Assembly: GCF_001642475.1 (NCBI RefSeq)
Contig: NW_019173967.1
Span: 186,001 to 250,000, forward strand
DNA length: 64,000 nucleotides
Direction of reading: 5' to 3'
DNA from: Fonsecaea monophora
Taxonomy: Eukaryota > Ascomycota > Eurotiomycetes > Chaetothyriales > Herpotrichiellaceae
The stretch's first letter is position 1. Each line of letters opens with the position of its first letter. The translations under genes were made by a program, and so were the position numbers. Shown here one piece after another: positions 1 to 10,196 of the stretch. Below the pieces are notes generated by a model. The model saw nothing but the letters and a program-made list of their open reading frames with translations, was not told the origin of the DNA and did not search any database.

Positions 1-720
1 TCTGCCCAATGGTCAGTTCGACAACCAGCAACGAGATCCTCCTCTTCCTCCCGACCATCCCACCATCGGGTATAAGCTGAACCACTTCATGTTGCGGATC
101 CGCGACCCGGCCAAATCCATCCCCTTTTACGTCGACATCATGGGGATGCGGACCGTCTTCACCATGAACGTCGGTCCCTTCACCATCTATTATCTCGGGT
201 ACCCGCAGACCGACGAACACCGGGCAGACCTCATGAAATTCGGCGCCGACACCGCCGCCAAGCTGCAACATACCTTGGGATTGTTGGAGCTGTATCACGT
301 CCATGGTTCGGAGAAACAGGATCCGGGTTACTACTCGACGGGCAACGAGCCGGGACATCTTGGGTTTGGCCATCTGGGTTTCACCGTGCCCAGCGTTCCA
401 GACGCCCTGAAACGAATGAGGGAGCACGGCGTTGAGATCTTGAAGGATCTAGGCGTCTGCACGAGAGAGAGCATCCCGATCAGTGACTGGGAGAACGAGC
501 GCGGCATCGGCGTCGAAGTCAAGGGGACCGAAAGCGAGATCCACGACGAGTATAGAAAGGTCTTTGATAGGATTGCCTTTGTGAAGGATCCGGTGAGTGC
601 GGGTTTCTCCCTCTTCCCTGTCCAACCTCAATATGTCTTGTTGCTGAACTGAGGACGTGGTCTCAGGATGGATATATCGTCGAGTTGGTGCCGCAGAACA
701 TGCGTCCTCTAGACCCCTAG
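1..720 (+). CDS. Glyoxalase I (lactoylglutathione lyase), 5' end outside window
   Basis: Lactoylglutathione lyase isomerises the hemithioacetal of methylglyoxal and glutathione to S-lactoylglutathione. The frame is open from base 2, so the ATG at 89 (MLRIRDPAKS) is internal: the residues before it, GYKLNHF, are the usual start of the first beta-strand. Seen: the LELYHVHGSE metal-ligand Glu region, GHLGFGHLGFTVPS with the ligand His, and after an intron at 593-666 (GTGAGT...CTCAG, 74 nt) the last strand DGYIVELVPQNMRPLDP with the ligand Glu. It is a single-domain enzyme of the human/mould type rather than the duplicated yeast form. The spliced frame ends at TAG 718-720. What is missing is the N-terminus, and possibly an earlier exon, beyond the left edge. 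The function is well supported by these motifs. Confidence 0.93.
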
Positions 721-1631
721 GCGGGATTGAAAAACAGTCATCGTTGGAACCTCGACATTCCCGGAAAGGGTAAGTCGGTTTCAGTGGTGGAAGGCCCTCG
801 AGTGACTCTTCCGGCAGTACGATATGCTTGGACTGAACGAAGAGAAAGCTAGTTGTAGGGGAGGCAGGTAGCCATGTCGTTTTATGCCATTGAGTATATT
901 CGGTCTATATATACCCAGATACCATGTGCTTTGCCACTGTCGGGTCCTCTTGGAAGAAAATGACAGGTAGGGAGGGCGATAGAAGGATCTAGACAACAAG
1001 AGGGACTGAGGCTGCAAGGCCACGAGGCTGCAAAGCAAAGAACTGGCACTTATGCTCTGCCCTATAAATACTTAGTCATTATACGGTGAAACACTACTTA
1101 CTAATGCGCCACGGATATCAAACATCGTCTCTCCTTCAACTTCCCTTCACACTGCATCACTCTTTCTTGGACCTGGTTTGCTCTGCGGCCTAACTACCAA
1201 AATGGAGAAATGCCATAAAGATGAACATGCCGTCTGTCTTGTTCCTCCTCCCTCCGCTTTCGACCGGTGCATTCAGCCTGAATTCGGTCTTCGAGGTTTA
1301 GCCGATGCTTTGATGTCACCATTGCCGGGAGCAATACTTGCATATTCCTGTCGGCATAAGCCCACCGAGCAGCATGCCATTTCCCTGTTCAAGTCATAGT
1401 TAGGGATGATCGACATCATGCAGCCAATGAAAGATACAGGCCCATGTGCGGAGAAGTTCAAATCAAGGTTAGCCATTGTTCCCGGGGTACGGGGAACGTC
1501 CTTGAGCTCGAAATGAAAGGCGCCGCATTGGAAAAAGCCGGCTATTCTACTGCTGTATGGTGAGTATATATGATCTGGAGAATGTCCGGTACGCCAGTGA
1601 ACGAGCAAGCAGCATCCTCAGCGAACTCGGC
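721..1631. other. Intergenic region and promoter of the alpha-glucuronidase gene
   Basis: This stretch holds the 3' flank of the glyoxalase gene and the upstream region of the GH67 gene. No convincing coding frame is seen. A TATA-like run (TATATAT) lies at 1565-1571, about 60 bases before the chosen ATG. Candidate XlnR and CreA motifs are listed separately. Confidence 0.6.
1297..1487. promoter_or_regulatory. Candidate XlnR (GGCTAA) and CreA (SYGGRG) sites
   Basis: GGCTAAA is present on the minus strand at 1297-1303 and GGCTAA on the minus strand at 1469-1474. GCGGAG at 1448-1453 and CCGGGG at 1482-1487 fit the CreA consensus SYGGRG. In Aspergillus and relatives, XlnR activates xylan-degrading genes including alpha-glucuronidases through GGCTAA/GGCTAR, and CreA mediates glucose repression. 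The motifs are short, so chance hits are possible. Their position 150-340 bases upstream of a GH67 start makes the reading reasonable. Confidence 0.5.
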
Positions 1632-4334
1632 ATGATGCGCTCGTTCCTTGTGCTCGTGGCAGCAGCAGCCAGCCTTGCCGCTGCTGAAACTGGTATCGAC
1701 GCCTGGCTGCGCTATGCGCCCATTTCTTCTCCTAGGCCTAGTCAGAGTCTCCCTTCAAACATCATTTCTTTGAATGCCACAATAAATGGGCCGGTGCATA
1801 TTGCAGCCGTAGAGCTACAGAAAGGTCTTGCAGGCATCCTGGATCACAACATCTCGGTCATCTACCCAACCAGTTACCAACTCAGCAACACAACGACATC
1901 TATCCTGGTCGGCACTGTGTCAGAGTATGCAAACACCTTAAGCGAACCTCCACAGATCCCAAAACTCGTGGATGATGGATATTGGCTCAATACGACAGGG
2001 TCAACGGTCCAAATCCTCGGTCACAATGAACGCGGTGCCCTCTATGGTGCATTCCAGTATCTTTCGATGATCGCCCAAGGCAATTTCTCCAACGTCGCAT
2101 TTGCTTCCAATCCGGATGCCCCTCTACGCTGGGTGAATCAATGTAAGTTTCCTGCAGACACTGTACCGTTGGATTGCTGTAAGTCTTTTTTACTAACCAC
2201 AAATAGGGGACAACTTGGACGGGTCAATTGAGAGAGGGTACGGTGGTCCTTCGATCTTCTTCACAAACGGCACGGTTGTCAGTGACCTGGATCGTGTCTC
2301 GGCTTACGGTCGTCTCCTGGCATCGATCGGCATCAACGGGATCATTGTTAACAACGTCAATGCCAACGCCTCTCTTCTCAGTTCCGAAAATGTGGAAGGA
2401 CTCGGTAGAATTGCGGACGCTTTTCGGCCGTACGGCGTACGTGTTGGTATTTCTCTAAACTTCGCCTCGCCAACAGCCAATCTGGTCTATGGCAATCTCA
2501 GCACATTCGACCCAATAGATCCTGATGTCATAGCATGGTGGACGAATGTTACGGACACTCTGTACGAGCGTGTTCCTGACATGGCAGGATACCTCGTCAA
2601 AGCCAACTCGGAAGGGCAGCCTGGACCCCTGACATACAATCGAACCCTGGCTGAAGGAGCAAACCTTTTTGCCAACGCTCTACAGCCACACGGTGGTATC
2701 CTCGTATTTCGCGCGTTCGTCTACGACAGCGTCCACTTGAACGAATCAATCTGGAACGAGGATCGCGCAAATGCTGCTGTCCAGTTTTTCACTGGCCTGG
2801 ATGGCAAGTTTGCAGAAAATGTCGTTATTCAGATCAAATACGGACCGATTGATTTCCAAGTCCGCGAGCCTGCTTCGCCTCTTTTTGCTTATCTGCGGAA
2901 TACGAGTACCTCAATCGAGCTAGAAGTCACGCAAGAGTATTTGGGACAGCAATGTCACCTGGTATACCTGCCCCCCTTGTGGAAGACTGTCCTGGACTTC
3001 GACATGCGAGCTAACCATACCGAGTCCCTCGTCCGCGATATCGTCACTGGCAAACGCTTCAACAGGCCTCTTGGTGGCGCCGCGGCTGTGGTCAATGTTG
3101 GAACTAATGACACTTGGCTGGGAAGTCATCTCTCAATGTCGAATTTGTATGGTTACGGTCGCCTAGCCTGGGATTTTTCCAGCGACCCAGAGGCTATCTT
3201 ACAGGACTGGGTTCGTCTCACATTTGGATCGAATCCGGCTGTCGTGGCTGCAATCACTAATATGTCGATGGCGTCGTGGCCCGCGTACGAAAACTATACG
3301 GGTAATCTTGGCATTCAGACTCTGACTGATATCCTATATACGCATTTCGGACCCAATCCCCAGTCTCAAGATAACAACCCCTGGGGACAATGGACCCGAG
3401 CAGACCGCAAAACCATTGGAATGGACCGCACCGTGTCGAACGGGACAGGCTTTGCAGGACAATATCCTGTAGAAGTGGCAGCCATCTACGAGAACATCTC
3501 GACCACACCGGACGATCTCCTTCTCTGGTTCCACCACGTCAACTACACACAGCAGTTGCACTCTGGCGAGACTGTCATCCAGCACTTCTATAACGCCCAT
3601 TATGCGGGCGCAGAAACTGCACAGACCTTTGTCACGCAGTGGCAAGGTCTCCAGGGCAAGGTCGACCAGCAACGGTACAACGAGACTCTCTTCCGGTTGA
3701 CGTACCAGGCAGGTCATTCGATTGTGTGGCGCGACGCAATCACCAACTTCTACCACAACCTGTCGGGCATTAATGACAGCCAAAATCGGGTTGGAAACCA
3801 CTCGTGGCGTGTCGAGGCAGAGAGCATGACACTGCAGGGCTACGAGCCGTATACCGTGTCACCTTTTGAGGCTGCCTCGAACGTGACGGCCATCGTGACC
3901 TCTGCCAACACGACCACCGGCACAGCGACCACGACGCTTAATTTCCCCAACGGCACATACAGCCTCGCTGTGAACTATTATGATCTGATTGGCGGCAAGT
4001 CTCAATGGACGGTATCCCTTAACAACCACCAGATTGGGTCGTGGGCTGGCGATCTCGAGGACCGACTGGGCCACGCTCCCAGCATTTATCTCGATGTAAG
4101 TGTCGACGCTTTCGTCTTTGTTGAGCCATGCGTGCCCTATTCCGTCTTTTGTTGGACGGACAGAACAAAAAGCTGACACCATTTTTCCCCCAGGGCCACT
4201 CCGCCGCACGAATCACATTCCACAACGTCACCGTCGGACGGGGAGACGTCTTGAAGATCGTGGGCGTAGCGGACGGCATCGAGCCCGCCCCGCTGGATTA
4301 CATCTCGGTGTTGCCCGCGGGAGTGGTTGATTGA
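1632..4334 (+). CDS. aguA: Secreted alpha-glucuronidase, glycoside hydrolase family 67
   Basis: It releases (4-O-methyl)-glucuronic acid from the non-reducing end of xylo-oligosaccharides, the last debranching step of glucuronoxylan use. Three exons: 1632-2142, 2207-4095 and 4194-4334 (introns of 64 and 98 nt), giving 846 aa, the usual family size. The start was chosen because MMRSFLVLVAAAASLAAAE is a clean signal peptide. Catalytic positions by alignment to known enzymes: Glu306 in KANSEGQPGP (general acid), Asp386 in KYGPIDFQVREP and Glu414 in TQEYLGQ (bases). The 80- and 28-residue spacings match the family. Many N-x-S/T sequons fit extracellular delivery. No other xylanolytic gene is adjacent. 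The upstream GGCTAA and SYGGRG motifs suggest XlnR induction and carbon repression. Confidence 0.96.
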
Positions 4335-4936
4335 GAAAAGTCCATAATCCACACTACATAGATAGACCACCGGTACTGCTTCCATTGCCCACGACTTTTT
4401 TTTTTATTACGAAAAAAAGGAAAACTCTCCTCTGAACCTCACGAGAGTTCGACAAGTGCTAGAGATTCTACACGCGGAACAAAACATACATTCTCGATGC
4501 CTCTTCCGTATCATAGCTACATACATACACAGCCACATAGGTACCTGCATAATCGAGATTGAAGATAGCGATATATTCTTCCTCGAGGACAACAGATCCC
4601 ATAAACTCATTTCATAGACCTCCCCGATTTTCTACAGACTTTGTTCTTCTTCTCGCGTCTCGAGTTTTCGAGCACTTTCTTTTTCCTTCAGGCGACAGAC
4701 ATTCCCGTTTCTTTGGTCGCTTCAGGCTTTCTTCCGTCGGTCGTAAAACTGTCAGAATATGCTTCAAAGTAATTAATTTATTGGACGAGGGATAGATGAA
4801 ACTTGTGGGATCATTCGCTAAGGGTCATTAGATTTATTTACTGATTTGTAAAGAATCCTCAGTGCAGATGAGGGTACGCTGCCGTGGTAGCTATGTCGAT
4901 GTCGATGTCGATGTCGGTACCGATACCGATTCCGCT
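4335..4936. other. Intergenic, convergent 3' flanks
   Basis: This region lies between the alpha-glucuronidase stop and the F-box stop, which converge. It contains T-rich and CT-rich stretches but no coding frame I would defend. A fourfold hexamer ATGTCG runs from 4893 to 4916, close to the 3' end of the F-box gene. Confidence 0.6.
4893..4916. repeat. Microsatellite (ATGTCG)x4
   Basis: Four exact tandem copies of ATGTCG are followed by a degenerate GGTACCGATACCGAT tail. It lies just beyond the F-box stop codon, in probable 3' untranslated sequence. Confidence 0.8.
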
Positions 4937-5707
4937 TCAGGGATTCGTAAAGGCGACAGGAGGCGGGCGCCAACGGCAAACCGTGCATGCCGCGGAGGCC
5001 ACGACGACTATAAAGGCGAGCTTCAAGGTCGCAAGGAACCACGACCAGAGAACCCTCGGGGTGTGCGACAATCCAGCCACGGCGCACGACAAGGAATCAC
5101 GAAAACTCCGCTGCAGCCCTCTCAGCCAGGCGACGGTTCGGAAGACGGGAGCGGTGAGTTTGCCCACCACGCTGTTCCTGTACCGCTGCACCTTGGTATC
5201 GAGGTCCGGGATCGCGGGACAGTTCGGGGCCCCCGTGACCAAGCACGCCGTCGTATCCAGCTGCTGGGCTCCCCGGAGGCGACGGACGTTGCGGTCGACC
5301 TCGGTGAAGGCGGAGAATCCCAGGGCGACTTTGGGTTCGCGGCGGTCCGCGCATTCCAGGTGACGCCGTCGACGTCGCAGAATGGCATTCACCTCCGGGT
5401 TCGCCACGAACAGCTCGTCCGTCCTGAAGGACAGCTTGGTGCTCGTGGGCACGGGCAGACGCTGGGCGTAGCGGGACTGGACCCAGCTGACGCGCGACTT
5501 GACGGTGAGTTTCGGCCCGACCAGCGCCGCGAAGTACGTGTCGGTGAGCTTCAGGGAGAGCAGGTCCGGGTAGGGAAGGTGGTCGGCGATGATGTGGTGG
5601 ATTTCTGGCGGCAGAGAAGCGAGACGCTTGTGAGTGTTGGGTGATGAGACTTCTGGTTGTGAGGATTTCGGTGCGCGCTGTGGAAAAGTTGTCGGGGCCA
5701 TTGGCAT
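4937..5707 (-). CDS. F-box protein with C-terminal hydrophobic segment
   Basis: Uninterrupted frame of 256 aa with TGA at 4937-4939. Residues about 28-70 (LASLPPEIHHIIADHLPYPD followed by LLSLKLTDTYFAAL) match the F-box pattern found across fungal genomes, which recruits Skp1 in SCF ubiquitin ligases. No WD40, LRR or Kelch repeats follow, so the substrate side is unknown. A basic stretch (RRRRR) lies mid-protein. Near the C-terminus, about residues 222-246, WSWFLATLKLAFIVVVASAA is long and hydrophobic enough to be a single membrane anchor, which is unusual for this class. An alternative start is Met3. Identity as an F-box protein is fairly sure; the membrane anchor is inference. Confidence 0.75.
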   Translation of the reverse strand: MPMAPTTFPQRAPKSSQPEVSSPNTHKRLASLPPEIHHIIADHLPYPDLLSLKLTDTYFAALVGPKLTVKSRVSWVQSRYAQRLPVPTSTKLSFRTDELFVANPEVNAILRRRRRHLECADRREPKVALGFSAFTEVDRNVRRLRGAQQLDTTACLVTGAPNCPAIPDLDTKVQRYRNSVVGKLTAPVFRTVAWLRGLQRSFRDSLSCAVAGLSHTPRVLWSWFLATLKLAFIVVVASAACTVCRWRPPPVAFTNP

Positions 5708-6468
5708 GAAGAGCTGTCGCGCGGCGATCGCGAGATCTGGAAATGTCGCTGGCTCTCGAGGGCGTTGACTTATGGCTGATTATCGAACAATGCAAGCTCG
5801 TGTGTTATATGTAGATGTGTGGACAGGGGTGTGTTGTGGCAGTATATTCCAAGCTTAGCGTAGAGCAGCTGAAGCAAAGGGACTGAGATATGTAAGAATA
5901 GAAAACAATTACCTCCTTCAAGGGAGCACTGCACAGTATATAGTCGCCTCCAAGAGCTCTGGTTAGATGGTGGGATTTATCATGTCTGCCTGGTGAGGCT
6001 GAATTGACGCCAGCCTGCCCGCGTCGGGTCGGGACAAGCTGGCATAATCGAGCAATGAGGCTGAGTCTTCTTAATCACATAGACAGTAGCAGTATTCCAG
6101 AATGAAAGATACAGTCAGAGGAGAAGAGCAGGAAACAAATATCGTCTACAAGAAAGAGCAAGGCAAAGAGAGCTTCGGCTGTAGGTGCAGCCGGCCGAAT
6201 GATGTTCCGTTTGGTCGCATCCCGGCTCGGCGGTCAACAACAGTATTACGAGCTTCACCAGAATGTCAAAGTGACGATAATACAATACTAGGTAATGTCT
6301 ACGTCCTGAAGAGACGATATATAATCTAATGGATGCGGCATACTCGGGTTACCAGATAGAAAGGCTTCTCGCGCAACTGTCAGAAAACCAACTACACCTT
6401 TCCTTTCCCACAGCCCTCAGCGCCATCCGCTTCACAGCCTCCTTGTACTTGTACAAGTTCATTCTAGA
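5708..6468. other. Intergenic: F-box promoter and MFS 3' flank
   Basis: This region separates the F-box start from the stop of the DAL5-type carrier; both genes are on the minus strand. Only short chance frames are present. No RNA gene or repeat was recognised. Confidence 0.55.
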
Positions 6469-8265
6469 TCATGGCCTCCACCTGAAGGCGGGATGTTTCC
6501 AATCAAGGTCTTGCACCTGTTTCAATGACAGTCCATCCAACTCGGTGTCAACATCCTTCGTCTCCCGCCGCTTATTATCTCCCCACATCCAAAACAGTAG
6601 GAGAATGGAAAGAATCAATATAGTCGACGAGGTAGCCAAGTTCAATCCATTGCCGATATGGTAGTTGGGCGCGTCAAAGGGGAGGAAAGACCAGGTCGAT
6701 ATCAAGCCCCCAACATTTCCGAACATGACATTCGTGCCAATGGCCGCTGAGCGAGCCGTATCTGACACGACATTGGCGGAGACTTGGGCATTGCAAAGTG
6801 CACCGTACGAAAAAGCTCCGGCTGCAATCAAAAAGGTTGCTCCGTAGCGGACGTGAGAATTGGTGCTGGCCAGGAACATGATGTATCCGCACATCATCAA
6901 TGGCGCAGAGAGGATGAAGAAGATGTTGCGACGATCGTACCGCCATGAGAGCAGCGGGAACAGAAGGACAAAGAAAGCTCCCACGACATATGGCGGAACA
7001 GTGTGAAGTTGTTGCGACACAACCGAGTTCTTAGGATAGATCGTCTTGACAATAGTCGGGAGGAAGAAGGCCAAGCCTTGCACGGTGATGTTGTCCAGGA
7101 GGAAGATGAATGACGTGGCGAGGGTGACCGGGCTCATTATGCCACGGAGAATCTTGGGCACATCCAGCTTGTCGAGGACCTCGGTCGTACCAACGCGCTC
7201 AGACTTGACCCGAGCAATCGCAAGATCTTTCTCTTCTTGACTCAGCCATCTTGCAGTCTCGGGTCGGTCGGTTAGGGTGAAGAAGGAAATGAGTGAAAGA
7301 CCGCAAGTGATGATCCCTTCGATGGCGAAGATCATCCGCCACTCATGAAGGCCTCCAAAATGGCTCAGCTTGAGAATGGCAGAAGCCAAAAGGCCCCCGA
7401 AAGCCCCAGCAAGGGGTGCCATAACAATATAGAGCGAAAGCCGGAATGCCAACTCGCTTCGACGGTACCCTGCAAAATCTGTGAGCTGGGACCAACGAAC
7501 CATGGTTGCACCTGAAGCAAGTCGGTGCTACAATTGAAAAACAATCTGTCAACGAAGAAAAAACTCACATCGAGACATATAATAAGCAATGCCTGGAAGC
7601 ATACCCGCCTCGGCCACACCCAAGAGAAACCGTACACCACATGCCGCGCCTATATGGTGTACGAAGGCTGTGCAGATGGAAAATATTCCAAACGCAAGCG
7701 AGGTGGCGGGCAGGAACCAGCCGGGGCCAAAGTACTTGCACGCCATATTTGCTGGCAGCTCAAAGAGGATATAACTGATGTAGAAGGTGGAGAGAACAAC
7801 ATTATAGTCATTCCCCGTCAAATGAAGGTCTCTTTCGAGCCCAGCGAGTTTGGCGTTACCTGGAAGAAGGCCGTCAGTACCTCGTACGGCATTACACATT
7901 GGACCCTGTGCAACGAACCGATATTGGCACGATCAATGAAGCAAAAGAGGTAGAGTAGAGCAACCGTCGGCACGATGTAGAGATCAATCTTCCAGCGCAG
8001 TCTCGCTTCAGCCTTGGGGTCGAAGGTCACAAGGGAGTGGCCATATCTAGGGTAGCGAGCGTCAGCAACCGTTCGTCTATTCTCCATTCACAGCGAGAGT
8101 ATGGTTGGCATACCTGTCGGTAGCAGCATGGCCTCTTTCCGCAGCTTCATGGAAATTCTCCGTGTGCATGGCGGCAGCCTTCTCGTTCATGGCCTCATCT
8201 TGAAGCGATCGCCGGACAGCATGATCCACCTGACGTTCCTCTGCGCTGTGATCTTTAGAAGCCAT
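6469..8265 (-). CDS. MFS transporter, DAL5-type anion:cation symporter family
   Basis: Four exons: 8265-8114, 8046-7919, 7859-7569 and 7469-6469 (introns of 67, 59 and 99 nt), giving 523 aa, normal for the 12-helix family. The first helix and the loop FIDRANIGNAKLAGLERDL (from about residue 87) are the classical signature of the allantoate/nicotinate/pantothenate carrier group. YISYILFELPANM and RFLLGVAEAGMLPGIAYYMS follow, as expected for helices 2-5. The N-terminus is hydrophilic and charged and the C-terminus is short and cytosolic. The start was set at MASKDHS; an in-frame ATG nine codons upstream (8292) is an alternative. The substrate cannot be told from sequence; small organic acids or vitamins are usual for the group. 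Expected location is the plasma membrane. Confidence 0.92.
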
Positions 8266-10196
8266 GTTGGATGAATCTGGATAAATGTTCAAAGCGCGGG
8301 GATGATGAAAGATGTCGAGACAAAAGCATTATCTGGAGAGGAGGGGGCGACTGGGTCTAAGTAGTCTTGGGTCGCCATGCCATCGCCGAGGGCAGCCGTG
8401 GGTTGCTGATCGATTATTGGCAAGGTCCATCATCCGCTTCCATCGTCTATCGAACGGTCAGTGACGAATAAACAATCCGGGGCTTGCAGAGCGAGGGTCA
8501 CAACCGTGAGTCTTGGCCTGGCCATCCGGAAAACGCACCTAGCACCCTTGTCAGCAAAGGACAAGGCTGGTCGAAGAAGCGAAGGGGTCTAGAATTGCGG
8601 GTGCAGCGGGTCCTGGAGACGAAATGACGGGGAGAGGAAGATGACGGATCCAAGATGGCACGATGGCACGAGGAGCAAAAGGATGGGTGTTGCGGCTTTT
8701 GCGGGGGGACCAATGATGAATGCGGTGAGTGAAAGGACTTGCAAACCAAACCTTCCCTGTGCTTCTCTCACTCAACTCTGTACGAGGTTTTGTCGCTCCC
8801 TCACCAGTTTCGCTGTGGCGGAAATAGTGCCATACTTGGCTCTTTCGATCAAGCTTGATTGACTGACTCGTGTCTTTGTCTCTCTTACCAGTCTTACTGT
8901 GTCTCCCAAACACTCTCCATATTCGTAGACCAGACAAAAGACACAACTCATCGATATTCACGAGCATTTTCCTGCCCCCTGCGAGTCCAAGTTCGTGGTT
9001 CGGGTTCGAGTTCGAGTCCGTTCAGGAACCAAATGCTTCCGGGTGCCCGCCCCTGGTCAAAGTCCTCCTGTGTGCCATCCGTTCCGCCCATTAGCACTTG
9101 TTCACTTCATCGCCCAGAAGACCTTGCGCATATCTCTAGCGTGCCCAGACACCGCCATCAGCCACCATCCTCCGGGACTTCGACTCGGGAAGTAATGGTA
9201 TGCGGGGACGAACTGGCTTGGCTCCAGTAGATGAACACCGCCCGCATTCCGTCTTGGTTGATCTCATCCCGAGAGATGTTATCCTTTCTTGTATCGACTC
9301 GGTCCGGTTGGATCACGGCGCAATAGCCAAGTTGGGCCTGCTTTAGGTCGATGGAAAGAAGGAACACGAGGATCTCACCAAGAGGAGGGACAAAGCGTGG
9401 CTTAAGTGCTTCATCCGAACTCCACCAGCGAAATCATCCCCAAGGAACTACACGCAGACTTGCAACCCAAGGGGCAGTAGGCCGGCTTCTTGCAACGTTC
9501 TCGGAAGCCTGATGCGGCATATGAGGCTTAACATGTTAGGATCCGACAGAGACAAATGGGACAGAGATTATGACAAAATCACTTGTTTCCCTCTTCGCCC
9601 GCCTGATATACTCTGTCACCCATCATCTTTGATCCTGTGCTTGATGTCCTTTCACCTGGCTGAGTCACCCTTCATGTCTTTGGTCATACGTGCATTATTC
9701 CGCATTGACTCCAAGTGCCATCATTAGGTCCTTCAAGTTTTCCTCCAATCAGACCCGGAACTCCTCGCTGAGCAACAACATTCAATCCCTAAACACCCTC
9801 AACCAATCCCACCCCCATTCCTCGTTGTTGTGCCTGTCTACCGTCTATGACCAGAAAAAAACCGTCCTATCCCATTTCAATTTCATAAGGGATAGTCGTC
9901 GTTGAACACCAAAGAAAAGGAAATCAGGGCCGATCGAAGAACAGACGTGAAAACCTGGGGAGTGCTCAGCAATGAAAACCAAGACAATCTCCTAGCCAGC
10001 TTATGGTCAAGAAGACACAGAGCTGCGCAGGCATTCGGAGTGGAGATATGGTCGCATGCAGGCTCGTTCTATTTCCCGCAATTTCCGCTGACAGAATCGT
10101 CTTGCCAGGTCATTAGATGATGGCCAACTCTGGAAATCTAGGACGCGGTATGTGGACCGAACGTGAAAAGGGGTTTTTGATGTCTTTTGCTAGGTG
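8266..10196. other. Long intergenic region upstream of the MFS gene
   Basis: About 1.9 kb without a gene I can support. It runs from the DAL5-type carrier start to the 3' end of the GT91 gene. Frames here are short, on both strands, and lack recognisable domains. A short imperfect tandem of TTCG-rich units (GGTTCGGGTTCGAGTTCGAG) lies near 8998-9017; it superficially recalls a tRNA T-arm, but no cloverleaf surrounds it. Confidence 0.5.

Noticed and set aside
5097..5795. Second long minus-strand frame over the F-box gene
   Set aside because: Arg/Pro/Ala-rich shadow of the F-box frame caused by high GC; it lacks any domain.
8551..8967. Minus-strand frame of 138 codons upstream of the first MFS gene
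   Set aside because: No domain, mixed composition, overlapping shorter frames on both strands; looks like promoter DNA.
8991..9025. GGTTCGGGTTCGAGTTCGAGTCC resembling a tRNA T-arm
   Set aside because: No acceptor, D or anticodon stems can be drawn around it; it is a short TTCG tandem.
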